From assembly GCA_002025645.1 (NCBI GenBank), contig CP018783.1, positions 992,001 to 1,056,000 of the forward strand: a stretch of DNA of 64,000 nucleotides, given 5' to 3'. Position numbers and translations under genes: made by a program. The stretch's first letter is position 1, and every line of letters starts with the position of its first letter. Shown piece by piece: positions 26,383 through 34,978 of the stretch. Under the pieces are notes generated by a model. It searched no databases, was not told where the DNA came from, and saw only the letters and a list, made by a program, of their open reading frames with translations. The stretch comes from Curtobacterium pusillum (lineage in GTDB: Bacteria > Actinomycetota > Actinomycetes > Actinomycetales > Microbacteriaceae).

Positions 26383-26931
26383 TCAGGGTCGGACGTCGCC
26401 CCACTGCGGTCGTTCGGCGCCGCCGACGATCTCGTCCCAGTCCGGCTCCCGGTGCCGCCGCCGGGCCTCGTACGCCTCGACCATGTCGTGCAGGACGGCG
26501 ACGACCAGGTCGGCGTGCGGGACGTCGCCGAGCACCACGGCGGGTTCGTCACCCGGGAAGACGAGCACGTCCCCGGAGCGGAACACCCCCTGCAGGCCGC
26601 GGCGCCGGACGGTCACGTCGTAGCCGCGCGAGTGGAGGAGCTCCCGACGGGTGCGCGTCCCGAGGCCGTGCACGACGACGAGCCGCCGGGTGGTGACGAC
26701 GTAGCGCTCGGACATCCAGCGGAACAACGGCACCGCACCGCCGAGGAACACGAGGACGACCACGAGCCCGGCGACGACGGCGTTCAGCCACGCGAGCTGG
26801 GCCTGGAACACGCCGAACCCGAACCCGCCCGCGAGGGTCACGAGCACGACGAACACCGCCGGGCGCACGAGCCGGCGCGCGTGCGGTCGCAGGCGCGCGA
26901 CGACGCGTTCGGGCGGTGGCTCGTCGGTCAT
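26383..26931 (-). CDS. PH-domain (bPH2-like) membrane protein
   Basis: About 182 residues: a charged N-terminus, two adjacent TM helices (about residues 22-70), then a bacterial PH-like domain beginning RYVVTTRRLVVVHGLGTRTRRELLHSRGYDVTV, typical of DUF304/bPH2 proteins. Function unknown in general. ATG 26931 is 4 bases beyond the birA stop; an ATG four codons upstream (26943) overlaps birA and is an alternative. A membrane protein beside birA is also found in M. tuberculosis (Rv3278c), so the pairing is old. Transcribed after birA. Confidence 0.75.
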   Translation of the reverse strand: MTDEPPPERVVARLRPHARRLVRPAVFVVLVTLAGGFGFGVFQAQLAWLNAVVAGLVVVLVFLGGAVPLFRWMSERYVVTTRRLVVVHGLGTRTRRELLHSRGYDVTVRRRGLQGVFRSGDVLVFPGDEPAVVLGDVPHADLVVAVLHDMVEAYEARRRHREPDWDEIVGGAERPQWGDVRP

Positions 26932-26935
26932 GGCG

Positions 26936-27787
26936 TCATGCATACCGCAGGTGGGTGATGTCCCCCACTGCGACGCCCCTGGTGACACCCTGTCGATCCC
27001 GGATCGTGATGCGCCCGTCGTCGTCGATGCCGGTCGCCTCGGCCTCCTCGACCGTGCCGTCCGGCAGCTCGAGGCGGACGTGCTGGCCGATCGTGCCGCA
27101 GGCCGACCGGACGCGGAACCGGACCGTCTCGGCGGCCGCACCGCCCGTGACCAGGGCGGCCACTGCCTCCAGGACGGCCTCGTGGAAGGCGGACAGCACC
27201 TCGTCGGCGAGGTCGGCGGCGTCACCGTGCGCGCCGGCGACCGCCAGCGACGTCGACGTCGGCGTCGGGAGCCGGTCCGCGGGGATCGTGAGGTTCACGC
27301 CGGCGCCGACGACGACGCTGCCGTCGGCGGCGACCTGGCAGAGGATCCCGCAGACCTTCCGTCCACCGATCTGGACGTCGTTCGGCCACTTCACGAGCAC
27401 GGCGCGGTCGTCCGCCGCCGGGCCGTCGCTGCAGACGGAGGGACCGCGGAACGCGAGCACCCGGCCGATCGCGTCCCGCATCGCGGTGCCGGCGACGAGC
27501 GGCAGCCAGCCGCGGTCGCGCTCGCCGAGGTCCGCGCGGACGAGCACGCTGACGGCCAGGGTCTCGCCCGCCGGTGCCGACCAGGTGCGGTCGAGCCGGC
27601 CGCGCCCCGCCGTCTGGTGCAGGGTCGCGAGCACGCTGCCGTGCGGCTGGTCGACAGCGGCCGCGAGCAGGTCGGCGTTCGTCGACCCGGTCGTCTCCGG
27701 CGCCGTGAACACGGCACCCGCGGACTCGACGGCTGCGCGACTGCTCGCGAACGGCAGGGACGACGACGGGGACACGGGTGTGGACAT
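26936..27787 (-). CDS. birA: Biotin--[acetyl-CoA-carboxylase] ligase
   Basis: Attaches biotin to the carrier lysine of AccA3 via biotinyl-AMP. 283 residues; no N-terminal HTH, so a class I enzyme without repressor activity. The catalytic core shows STNADLLAA, QTAGRGRLDRTWSAPAGETL (biotin-AMP loop), LVKWPNDVQIGGRKVCGIL (KWPNDV signature), GAGVNLTIP, and a C-terminal SH3-like cap ending RDRQGVTRGVAVGDITHLRYA. ATG 27787 has TAGATT 7 bases upstream and no ribosome-binding site. It is divergent from accD, its pathway partner. Confidence 0.96.
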   Translation of the reverse strand: MSTPVSPSSSLPFASSRAAVESAGAVFTAPETTGSTNADLLAAAVDQPHGSVLATLHQTAGRGRLDRTWSAPAGETLAVSVLVRADLGERDRGWLPLVAGTAMRDAIGRVLAFRGPSVCSDGPAADDRAVLVKWPNDVQIGGRKVCGILCQVAADGSVVVGAGVNLTIPADRLPTPTSTSLAVAGAHGDAADLADEVLSAFHEAVLEAVAALVTGGAAAETVRFRVRSACGTIGQHVRLELPDGTVEEAEATGIDDDGRITIRDRQGVTRGVAVGDITHLRYA

Positions 27788-27794
27788 GCACGCA

Positions 27795-27800
27795 AATCTA
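27795..27800 (-). promoter_or_regulatory. -10 box of leaderless birA promoter
   Basis: TAGATT on the minus strand, 7 bases before the birA ATG. It lies in the 74-base birA-accD gap, which also holds the leaderless accD promoter. Confidence 0.5.
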
Positions 27801-27849
27801 CGGGCAGGAACCGTGGGGGTCCTCCAACCGACCGCGTGGTCGCCGCCGG

Positions 27850-27855
27850 TAGGGT
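27850..27855 (+). promoter_or_regulatory. -10 box of leaderless accD promoter
   Basis: TAGGGT exactly 6 bases before the accD GTG at 27862; no Shine-Dalgarno between them. Confidence 0.5.
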
Positions 27856-27861
27856 GAGCGG

Positions 27862-29457
27862 GTGACTTCAGGAGACACCCCCGATCTCTCGACGACGGCC
27901 GGCCGGCTCGCCGACCTCCGCGAGCGGTACCACGAAGCAGTGACCGCCGCGGGCGAGGCCGCGATCGCGAAGCAGCACGCCAAGGGCAAGACCACGGCGC
28001 GCGAACGCATCGAGCAGCTGCTCGACGAGAACTCCTTCGTGGAGCTCGACGAGTTCGTCCGACACCGCACCCACGCCTTCGGCATGGAGTCGAAGCGGCC
28101 GTACGGCGACGCGGTCGTCACCGGCTTCGGCACCATCCACGGCCGGAACGTCGCCGTGTACGCGCAGGACTTCACCGTCTTCGGCGGCTCGCTCGGCGAG
28201 GTCGCGGGCGAGAAGATCATCAAGGTGATGGAGCACGCCCTCAAGACCGGTGTGCCGATCATCGGCATCCTCGACTCCGGCGGTGCCCGCATCCAGGAGG
28301 GCGTCGTCGCCCTCGGCAAGTACGGCGAGATCTTCCGCCTGAACACCCAGGCGTCCGGCGTCATCCCGCAGATCTCGATCGTGATGGGCCCGGCGGCCGG
28401 CGGGGCGGTCTACTCCCCCGCGCTGACCGACTTCGTGATCATGGTCGACAAGACCAGCCACATGTTCGTCACGGGCCCGGACGTCATCAAGACGGTCACG
28501 GGCGAGGACGTCGGCTTCGAGGAGCTCGGCGGCGCCCAGACGCACAACGCGGTCTCCGGCGTCGCGCACTACCTCGCCGAGGACGAGTCCGACGCGCTCG
28601 ACTACGCCCGGTCGCTGATCGGCTTCCTGCCGGACAACAACCTGTCCGACGCCCCCGCGTACGACGTCGCCCCCGAGCTCGAGACCACCGACGCCGACCA
28701 CGAGCTCGACGTCGTCATCCCGGACTCCACGAACCAGCCGTACGACGTGACGACGATCATCGAGCACATCGTCGACGACGGCGAGTTCCTCGAGGTCCAG
28801 CCGCTCTTCGCCCCGAACATCCTCATCGGCTTCGGCCGGGTCGAGGGCCGCACGGTCGGCATCATCGCGAACCAGCCGCAGGCCATGGCCGGCACGCTGA
28901 ACATCGACGCCGGCGAGAAGGCCGCCCGCTTCGTGCGGTTCTGCGACGCGTTCGGCATCCCGATCCTCACCCTCGTGGACGTCCCCGGCTACCTGCCCGG
29001 CACCGACCAGGAGTGGACGGGTGTCATCCGCCGCGGCGCGAAGCTCCTGTACGCCTACGCCGAGGCCACCGTGCCGCTCGTCACCGTCATCACGCGCAAG
29101 GCGTACGGCGGGGCGTACATCGTCATGGGCTCGAAGCAGCTCGGCGCCGACATCAACCTGGCGTGGCCGACCGCCGAGATCGCCGTCATGGGTGGCCAGG
29201 GTGCCGTGAACATCCTGTACCGCGCCGAGATCAAGCGTGCCGAGGAGTCCGGCGAGGACGTCGCCGCCGTCCGCGCGAAGCTCGCGAACGAGTACACGTA
29301 CAACGTGGCGTCGCCGTACCTGGCGGCCGAGCGCGGTGAGCTCGACGGCATCATCCAGCCGCACGCCACGCGCGTCTCGGTCATCAAGGCACTCCGGGCG
29401 CTCCGGGGCAAGCGAGCCACGTTGCCGCCCAAGAAGCACGGGAACATCCCGCTCTGA
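27862..29457 (+). CDS. accD5: Acyl-CoA (propionyl/acetyl-CoA) carboxylase beta subunit
   Basis: Carboxyltransferase subunit that moves CO2 from carboxybiotin on AccA3 to acetyl- or propionyl-CoA to make malonyl- or methylmalonyl-CoA. 531 residues, normal length. Signatures: [62 protein letters not shown] (oxyanion Gly-Gly), [26 protein letters not shown] and [14 protein letters not shown]. AccD5 substrate preference (propionyl-CoA) is inferred from the linked accE and birA as in M. tuberculosis. Overlaps accE by one base. Confidence 0.95.
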   Translation: MTSGDTPDLSTTAGRLADLRERYHEAVTAAGEAAIAKQHAKGKTTARERIEQLLDENSFVELDEFVRHRTHAFGMESKRPYGDAVVTGFGTIHGRNVAVYAQDFTVFGGSLGEVAGEKIIKVMEHALKTGVPIIGILDSGGARIQEGVVALGKYGEIFRLNTQASGVIPQISIVMGPAAGGAVYSPALTDFVIMVDKTSHMFVTGPDVIKTVTGEDVGFEELGGAQTHNAVSGVAHYLAEDESDALDYARSLIGFLPDNNLSDAPAYDVAPELETTDADHELDVVIPDSTNQPYDVTTIIEHIVDDGEFLEVQPLFAPNILIGFGRVEGRTVGIIANQPQAMAGTLNIDAGEKAARFVRFCDAFGIPILTLVDVPGYLPGTDQEWTGVIRRGAKLLYAYAEATVPLVTVITRKAYGGAYIVMGSKQLGADINLAWPTAEIAVMGGQGAVNILYRAEIKRAEESGEDVAAVRAKLANEYTYNVASPYLAAERGELDGIIQPHATRVSVIKALRALRGKRATLPPKKHGNIPL

Positions 29458-29723
29458 TGGGTCGCCACGCAGCAGTCGTCCCACCCGTGCCCGTCGACGC
29501 CGCCGTGTCTGCCGCGGCCGACGTGCGGGTGGTGTCCGGCCAGCCCTCCCCGGAGGAACTCGCCGCGGTCATCGCCGTCCTGCAACGACAGGCGGACGAG
29601 GCCGCAGCGAACGGCCGTCCCGAGGTCACCGTGTCGCCGCGCTCCGGCTGGGAGGCCTCCGCACGCGGCCTTCGCCGTCCGCTCGAGCACGGCGTCGGCG
29701 TCTGGCCCCGATCGCTCCGCTGA
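29457..29723 (+). CDS. accE5: Acyl-CoA carboxylase epsilon subunit
   Basis: A small (88-residue) actinobacterial subunit that links AccA3 and AccD5 in the holoenzyme. The conserved block VVSGQPSPEELAAVIAVLQRQA lies at residues 24-45, followed by the short tail SGWEASARGLRRPLEHG. ATG 29457 overlaps the accD stop (TGATG), so translation is coupled. The family is small and divergent; position after accD makes the call firm. Confidence 0.9.
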   Translation: MGRHAAVVPPVPVDAAVSAAADVRVVSGQPSPEELAAVIAVLQRQADEAAANGRPEVTVSPRSGWEASARGLRRPLEHGVGVWPRSLR

Positions 29724-29889
29724 ACCGCGGGGCTTGCGGGACCGGCGGGCAACGGGCGACCATGTACCCCTGGGGTGCGAGCACGAGAGCACGTTGCAGC
29801 GTGCACTTCCCGGTCGGTCTCCCCTCACTCGGGGGACACATAGGGTCGACGGTGTTCGAAAACGCAGGATTTGTCCCCCATAATGACGA

Positions 29890-29918
29890 CTGACACGGGG
29901 CTTGCCGGCGGGCATAGT
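29890..29918 (+). promoter_or_regulatory. Near-consensus sigma-70-type promoter of the small RNA
   Basis: CTGACA (29890-29895, one mismatch to TTGACA), a 17-base spacer, and CATAGT (29913-29918, four of six matches to TATAAT including A2 and T6). Predicted transcript start near 29925. It is the best-matching promoter seen in the window and has no coding sequence after it. Confidence 0.65.
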
Positions 29919-29924
29919 AGTTCG

Positions 29925-30068
29925 TGTTCGGTGTCCTTCATGGAAGAACATCGCAGGCGGTGGCCGACTAGGGTACGAAGCCACCACCAGCTACGAGTCA
30001 GGGCGATATTCGGGTTGTCGCTCAGACTCGGGTCGTGAACGGGCCGGTCGGATTCCGACCGGCCCGTT
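29925..30068 (+). ncRNA. Probable structured small RNA of unknown family
   Basis: Transcript of about 145 nt predicted from promoter to terminator. Three helices are visible: a 6-bp hairpin (GGTGGC 29959-29964 with GCCACC 29980-29985), a 14-position stem (29993-30006 with 30017-30030) broken by one A-A mismatch and with two G-U pairs, and the 15-bp terminator hairpin (30038-30068). No start codon with a ribosome-binding site is present inside. I do not recognise 6C RNA, RNase P, SRP RNA, tmRNA or a riboswitch family; a Ms1/6S-like role is not excluded. Confidence 0.6.
30038..30068 (+). terminator. Strong intrinsic terminator of the small RNA
   Basis: Perfect 15-base arms (AACGGGCCGGTCGGA and its complement) with a 1-base spacer, ending GTTCCCCGTTTCC. 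On minus-strand transcription it could also stop read-through from the two-component operon. Confidence 0.8.
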
Positions 30069-30251
30069 CCCCGTTTCCGGGCAGGACCCGTCCGGCGGTG
30101 CCTCTCGGCACGCCCGTTCCGACACCGCACGCGTCGATCGACGCGCACGTCGTCGCACGATGCGCGCGCATTGTGTGCGGGCGCATGCTTCGACACCGCA
30201 CCGCGGGAGCGACGCGTGTCCCGTCGCAGGATGCGTGCGCACCAGGCGAAC

Positions 30252-30289
30252 GGGAGGCACGATGCGGGCCCGCCACGCGCCTCCAGGCC
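30252..30289. repeat. Dispersed palindromic repeat, copy 2
   Basis: Imperfect palindrome from GGGAGGCACGATGC to ACGCGCCTCCAGGCC. About 36 of 39 positions match the reverse complement of the copy in maf (35383-35423); also related to the palindrome at 14803-14844. Confidence 0.6.
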
Positions 30290-30301
30290 GGTGTCACGCG
30301 C

Positions 30302-30407
30302 CGCCACTGCGAAAGCGACATGATCCCGCGGGATCCGCGCGCACGACTGTCGCCCTCGCGGCAGGAACGCGCCTCGACGGCGCCAGACCGTCGCTTTCGC
30401 GGCGGCG
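30302..30407. repeat. 106-bp segment bounded by 18-base inverted repeats
   Basis: Left arm 30302-30319 and right arm 30390-30407 match at 16 of 18 positions as an inverted repeat. Between them is a smaller palindrome GATCCCGCGGGATC. It lies just downstream of the pseudo-kinase stop codon, so it may be a 3' end structure or a MITE-like remnant. Confidence 0.4.
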
Positions 30408-30420
30408 ACGGCCGCGGCCG

Positions 30421-31470
30421 CTACGCGGCGACGTGCCGCGGGATCTCCAGCCACAGGACCACGGAGTCGTCCTCGTCGCCGTCCTCGTCGTCCATGCCCG
30501 CTCCGAGCGCTGCGGACTCGCTCGCCGCGAGGTCCAGCCGCAGTCCGACGATCGTCACCGCGGAGTCGGAGCCTTCGGAGACGGTGCGGACGATGACGTT
30601 GTCGGCCTCGCGGGCCTGGCGCAGCGCCTCGGCGATCCGGGCGTGCACCCGACGCAGGTCCTCGATGTCGAGGTCGTCGAGGCCGCCGTCGTCGTGCAGC
30701 TGCACGGTGGCACCCCGTCGGCGCAGGCGCATGACCTCGTCGCGGACGTCGTCGGAGAGCAGGGACCGGCCGCGGATCTCGTCGCGGATCGCCTGCTCGA
30801 GGTGCAGGCACTCGGCCCGCTCGGCGGCGTCGAGGTCGCCCCCGGTGTCGATGATCCGCTGGAGCATCGGCAGCGCCATCCGCGTCGTCTGGCTCAGGCG
30901 GAACTGCCGCTCGAACACGTGCGCGTCCTGGGCCGCCTGCCAGTCGACGGTCTCCTGCTCCGCGCGGACGAAGTCGCGGGTGACCCGGGTGGCGCGGTTC
31001 ATGGCCGCTGCGAACCCGGTGGCGATCGCGACCCACGACACACTGCCGAGCACGCCGAGGGAACCGAGGGCCCCGAGGCCAGCCCACGCGACCGTGTGCA
31101 CGGCCAGGAAGCCCACGCCGATCCACGCGAACGGGCCACGGCCACGCACCACGAGCACGACCATGAGCGTGCCGACGGCGGCGATCCACCAGGTCGTGTA
31201 GTTCGGGCCGGACCGCAGCTCGACCACGGGCGAGGCGACGATCGGCATGACGATGGCGGTCCCGAGCGAGAAGCAGGTCGCCCAGACGGGCAGGGTGCGC
31301 CCGGGCAGGAACACCGCCAGACCCGTCGCCGCCGCGTAGAGGACCATGCACGCGATGACCGGTCCGACGTCGAGCACGCGGGGCAGCGTCGTCGCCGCGA
31401 GCAGCAGGTGGTAGACGGAGAACAGCGCGGCGAGGCCGATGGCGACGCCGGCCGGGATCGACACCTTCAT
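30421..31470 (-). CDS. Membrane protein with degenerate kinase-like C-terminus, coupled to a two-component system
   Basis: A 349-residue protein with six hydrophobic segments in residues 5-185, in keeping with a sensor membrane domain, then a cytoplasmic part (QFRLSQTTRMALPMLQRII, then AERAECLHLEQAIRDEIRGR and EVMRLRRRGATVQL). The layout resembles a histidine kinase, but I see no phosphoacceptor His box and no N, G1 or G2 ATP-site motifs. The last 25 residues are acidic (GMDDEDGDEDDS). ATG 31470 overlaps the kinase stop by 4 bases and has GGAGG upstream. Likely a non-catalytic partner of the adjacent kinase; function unknown. Confidence 0.65.
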   Translation of the reverse strand: MKVSIPAGVAIGLAALFSVYHLLLAATTLPRVLDVGPVIACMVLYAAATGLAVFLPGRTLPVWATCFSLGTAIVMPIVASPVVELRSGPNYTTWWIAAVGTLMVVLVVRGRGPFAWIGVGFLAVHTVAWAGLGALGSLGVLGSVSWVAIATGFAAAMNRATRVTRDFVRAEQETVDWQAAQDAHVFERQFRLSQTTRMALPMLQRIIDTGGDLDAAERAECLHLEQAIRDEIRGRSLLSDDVRDEVMRLRRRGATVQLHDDGGLDDLDIEDLRRVHARIAEALRQAREADNVIVRTVSEGSDSAVTIVGLRLDLAASESAALGAGMDDEDGDEDDSVVLWLEIPRHVAA

Positions 31471-32798
31471 CGCCGGGCCTCCTGGTGCGGGGTCCACCCG
31501 AGCAGCACGCGCGTGCCCGAACCGGGGGCGGTGAGGATCTCGGCGGTGCCGTCGACCGCCAGGACCCGCTCGACGATGGACCGACGGACGCCGAGCCGTT
31601 CCGCGGGGATCGCCTCGATGTCGAAGCCGGCGCCGTCGTCCCCGACCTCGACGTGCACGCCCGCGCCACGCTGCTCGACCCGGATCCACCGGTCGACCGA
31701 GGCCCCGCCGGCGTGCTGCACGCTGTTCACGGCCGCCTGGAGGGCCGCGGAGGCCAGGGCGTCGGCCACGGTCGCCGGGATCCGGATGCTGCCGAGCTGG
31801 CCCGGCTGGACGCAGACCGGAGCCGCCAGCGCACCGACCGCGTCCGTGATCCGGGCGCGCAGGTCGACGAGCGACACCGGCGGGGCGTCACCTGGGCCGT
31901 CAGACGCGGCGGCCTCGAGGTGGTCGATCGCGTTCCGGGCCATCCGCGCCGCGAGCATCTCGGCGTCGGCGGTCTCGGCCCGCGCCGCGGACAGCAGGGT
32001 CGTGAGGACGCTGTCGTGCACGATCGCGTCGACCTGCACCCGTTCGACCTCGGTGGCGTGCTCCCGGATCGCGTGCGAGTAGCGCCGGACCGCCGTGGCC
32101 TGTGCGGCGTCGACCGCGGTGGCCGCCCGCCGGAGGACGACGGCGATGACGAGGACGGCACCGCTGAGGATCGCCGTGTAGACCCCGTCGAGCAGCGCCC
32201 GCACGCCCGCGTCGCCACCGACGGGTGTGAGCCGGATGACGACGTACACGGCGGGGACGAGCGCGGTGTAGACCGTCGCGCGCCAGGGCGCGAAGCCCAT
32301 CGCGGCAGCCGTCGACCCCACCGTGCAGAGCCACCACGGCCACGGCACCTGGTCGGCGGGGATGGGTTCGCGGACGGTCAGCGGCCAGGTCACCAGTGCG
32401 ACGAGGAACAGCAGCGCACAGACGATCTGCGCGACCTGTGCCAGTCGCCGGGCGAACACGGACGCCCCGACGAACAGGAACGACGCCGCGAGCCCGCAGA
32501 CCACCACCGGCCCCCAGACCGGGTCGAGGTACGGCAGCTGGTCGAGGACGGCCGGCACGGTGGTGGCACCGAAGCCGAGCGCGGCCACTGCGATGAGGAT
32601 CGCGAAGGCGCGTTCGACCGATGCCTGGGTGATGGACGCGCGGACGCTCCGCGCGGGGTCGCCGAACGGACTCTGCCCACCGGCCGGGGCGGTGCCCGGG
32701 GCGGGCGGCGCGTCGGCGGGGCGGCCCGCACCGCCGGTCCGGACCGGACCGGCAGCCCGTGCCGAGCCGCCCGCCGGCACCGCGTCAGCCGCAGCCAT
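31467..32798 (-). CDS. Sensor histidine kinase (NarL-system type)
   Basis: A 443-residue membrane kinase. A Pro/Ala/Gly-rich cytoplasmic head (residues 1-55) precedes about six TM helices (62-225). The phosphoacceptor site is VDAIVHDSVLTTLL with His 261, of the HD-type H-box found in DesK/LiaS/NarX-like kinases. The ATPase part has ALQAAVNSVQHAG (N box) and VGDDGAGFDIEAIPAERLGV (G1/G2). ATG 32798 lies 5 bases after the response-regulator stop, and GTG/CTG starts farther up read through regulator antisense. The stop is coupled to the downstream membrane protein. Signal unknown. Confidence 0.85.
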   Translation of the reverse strand: MAAADAVPAGGSARAAGPVRTGGAGRPADAPPAPGTAPAGGQSPFGDPARSVRASITQASVERAFAILIAVAALGFGATTVPAVLDQLPYLDPVWGPVVVCGLAASFLFVGASVFARRLAQVAQIVCALLFLVALVTWPLTVREPIPADQVPWPWWLCTVGSTAAAMGFAPWRATVYTALVPAVYVVIRLTPVGGDAGVRALLDGVYTAILSGAVLVIAVVLRRAATAVDAAQATAVRRYSHAIREHATEVERVQVDAIVHDSVLTTLLSAARAETADAEMLAARMARNAIDHLEAAASDGPGDAPPVSLVDLRARITDAVGALAAPVCVQPGQLGSIRIPATVADALASAALQAAVNSVQHAGGASVDRWIRVEQRGAGVHVEVGDDGAGFDIEAIPAERLGVRRSIVERVLAVDGTAEILTAPGSGTRVLLGWTPHQEARR

Positions 32799-32803
32799 CC
32801 GTC

Positions 32804-33517
32804 TCAGCGGCCGTCGCCGTCGGGGTCGATGCCGGAGTCGAGCCCCGGCAGGATGCCGTCCTCGACCGCACGGCGGAGGAGGTCGACCTTCGTCGGCGCG
32901 GGACGACCGACCTCGACGTACTTCACGCGGATGCGGTCGAGGTACTCGCGCGCCGTGGAGTACCCGATGCCGAGCTGCTGGGCCGCCAGCTTGAGCGGGA
33001 GTCCCGAGGCGTACAGGTGCAGGATCTCGCGCTCCCGACGGCCGAGCTGCGCCTTGGCGAAGTCCCGGTCGGCGTCGATCGCGCTGGCCCACTCGAGGTT
33101 GTTGAGGACGTCCCCGCGGGCGACGGTCGCGACGGCGGCCATCACGGTCTTGGTCGCCGAGGACTTCGGGATGACGCCGGCGGCCCCTGCCGCCAGGGCT
33201 TCCCGGACGTTCGCGACCCGGTCGGCGATCGAGTGCACGAGGACCGCGGAACCGGTGCCCTGCACACCCTTCACGTTCGCGGTCACGGTGGAGCCGTCGC
33301 CGAGCGACAGGTCGAGGACGACGACGTCGACCTCACGCCCGTCGAGGTGCTCGATGTACTCGGGGACGCTCGCGGCGGTGAGGACCACCTCGAACCCCTC
33401 GTTCTGGCACGCTGCCTGGATCCCGAGCCGCACGGACTCGTGGTCGTCGACGATCGCGACACGGACGGGCTTGGTCGCCAGTCCGGTCGTTCCGGTTGTG
33501 GTCGTGTCTGTTGCCAC
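32804..33517 (-). CDS. LuxR/NarL-type response regulator
   Basis: A 237-residue two-domain regulator. The receiver domain has the acidic pocket VAIVDDHESV (Asp 24-25), the phosphoacceptor in VVVLDLSLGDG (Asp 69) and the conserved Lys in GVIPKSSA. The C-terminal HTH runs LGRREREILHLYASGLPLKLAAQQLGIGYSTAREYLDRIRVKY, slightly atypical of LuxR at the recognition helix. GTG 33517 has AGAGAGG 7 bases upstream. It heads a regulator-kinase-membrane protein operon; targets unknown. Confidence 0.9.
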   Translation of the reverse strand: MATDTTTTGTTGLATKPVRVAIVDDHESVRLGIQAACQNEGFEVVLTAASVPEYIEHLDGREVDVVVLDLSLGDGSTVTANVKGVQGTGSAVLVHSIADRVANVREALAAGAAGVIPKSSATKTVMAAVATVARGDVLNNLEWASAIDADRDFAKAQLGRREREILHLYASGLPLKLAAQQLGIGYSTAREYLDRIRVKYVEVGRPAPTKVDLLRRAVEDGILPGLDSGIDPDGDGR

Positions 33518-33704
33518 GGTGGCCTCTCTTGTCGATGCGCACCCCCGGCCCCTGAAACCGGGGAGCCATCACCGACCCAGGATACCCAGGTCGGACTCAG
33601 GCAACGGCCCGACGCGGGCGTGACACGGCGACGCGTGTTGCACTTCGACACACGCCGCGCAAATCGGCCAGCTCGGCGCGCCGCGGCCCCGCCACCGCCC
33701 GACG

Positions 33705-34964
33705 TCAGGCGACGGGCACCAGGCGCGCCACGGCCTCCAGGTGGTGGGTGTGCGGGAAGAGGTCGAAGGCACGCAGTGCCTCGAGGCGGTACCCGAGGTC
33801 CGCGAAGGTCGCGACGTCGCGCGCCAACGCGACCGGGTCGCAGGCCACGTAGACGACCTGCGCCGGCTGGAGGGCGGCGATCTGCACCACGACCTCGCGC
33901 CCCGCTCCCGAGCGCGGCGGGTCGAGCACGATCGTCCCGGCGCGGTGGCGCTGGCGTTCGCCGGCGGACAGGTTCGACACGGTGCGCTGCAGCCAGCGGT
34001 CGACGCGGCCGGTCTCGGCGCGGGCGCCGATCCACTCGGAGAGGTTCTCCTGCGCGTGCTCGGTGGCACGCTCCGAGCTCTCGACGCTGGTGAGCTTGGC
34101 GCGCGGTCCGACGAGGTCGCCGAGCGCAGCGCCGAGCAGCCCCACACCGCCGTAGAGGTCGAGGTGCTGGCCCTCGGGGTCGAGCCGGTCCCGGTCGACG
34201 AGGTCCTGCACCGCGGCGGTCAAGACGGCGGGGGCCGCACGGTGCACCTGCCAGAACCCGTTGTCGTCGACGGCGAAGGAGCGCTCCCCGACGACCTCGG
34301 TCACGACGGTGGGCTTCTGCTCGTCGATCACGAGTCGCGCACCCTCGGAGCCGCTCGGTGCGAGGACGTCGACGACGGAGGCTCCGGGCATCGCGCCACG
34401 GCCGAGCGGTGCGTTCTCCTGCACGACGCGGCTCGCGAGCGGGAGCGACGTGACCGGCACGACGGTGTGCGACCGGGCGGCGAAGGGGCCGGCGGTGCCG
34501 TCCTCGTCGACGTGCAGACGGACGCGGGTGCGCCAGCCGGTGCCGTTCGACTCGTCGTCGCCGGGTGCGGCCTCGACCACGACGTCGTGACCCAGCACCT
34601 CGGCGAGGTCGGTCCGGGCGAACCGCGCGAACGAGTCGACGAGGACGTCGTGCTTCAGCGTGCGCTGGTGGCCGAGCGCGATGTGCCCGAACTCGGCTCC
34701 GCCGGCGCGGACGGCCGGGTCGCGGTCGAGTGCGGCCTCGGGCCAGACGTGGTCGACGCGGTGCTCGCTCGGGGTCTCGACCGACACGGTGTCGGCGCGC
34801 CAGAACGACTTCTTCCGGTCCTCGGTGACCCGCGCGACGACCCGTTCGCCCGGGATCGCGTCCGACACGAACACCACCCGCCCCTCGTGCCGTGCCACCG
34901 AGATGCCGCCGTGGGCGATCCCGGTGACGTCGAGGTCGAGCAGCGTTCCGACGGATTCACCCAT
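33705..34964 (-). CDS. TrmA/RlmD-type RNA uracil-C5 methyltransferase with TRAM domain
   Basis: A SAM-dependent RNA m5U methyltransferase of 419 residues. An N-terminal TRAM RNA-binding domain (LLDLDVTGIAHGGISVARHEGRVVFV) is followed by a Rossmann-fold methyltransferase: DLYGGVGLLGAALGDL (SAM loop), IVLDPPRSGAGREVV (motif IV), and the catalytic-Cys element VVYVACDPVALARD, then LFPHTHHLEAVARL. The four-Cys [4Fe-4S] cluster of E. coli RlmD is absent. ATG 34964 opens at the TRAM domain; upstream in-frame sequence is Arg-rich shadow. Divergent from maf, 14 bases between starts. Target nucleotide (rRNA or tRNA) unknown. Confidence 0.88.
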   Translation of the reverse strand: MGESVGTLLDLDVTGIAHGGISVARHEGRVVFVSDAIPGERVVARVTEDRKKSFWRADTVSVETPSEHRVDHVWPEAALDRDPAVRAGGAEFGHIALGHQRTLKHDVLVDSFARFARTDLAEVLGHDVVVEAAPGDDESNGTGWRTRVRLHVDEDGTAGPFAARSHTVVPVTSLPLASRVVQENAPLGRGAMPGASVVDVLAPSGSEGARLVIDEQKPTVVTEVVGERSFAVDDNGFWQVHRAAPAVLTAAVQDLVDRDRLDPEGQHLDLYGGVGLLGAALGDLVGPRAKLTSVESSERATEHAQENLSEWIGARAETGRVDRWLQRTVSNLSAGERQRHRAGTIVLDPPRSGAGREVVVQIAALQPAQVVYVACDPVALARDVATFADLGYRLEALRAFDLFPHTHHLEAVARLVPVA

Positions 34965-34978
34965 GGTTCGATGTTCCC

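Larger units (their letters stand above)
29724..30420. other. 697-bp region without protein-coding gene
   Basis: Between accE and the two-component operon. It holds the promoter, body and terminator of a probable small RNA (29890-30068), a copy of the dispersed palindrome (30252-30289) and an 18-base imperfect inverted repeat pair (30302-30319, 30390-30407). Reading frames here are short and lack family features. Sequence between 30069 and 30250 shows repeated GTGCGCA/ATGCGC motifs but nothing recognisable. Confidence 0.7.

Noticed and set aside
33536..33604. Promoter TTGCCT...TATCCT upstream of the response regulator
   Set aside because: Spacing is only 14 bases, too short for a sigma-70 promoter; a small CCCCGG hairpin nearby is weak.
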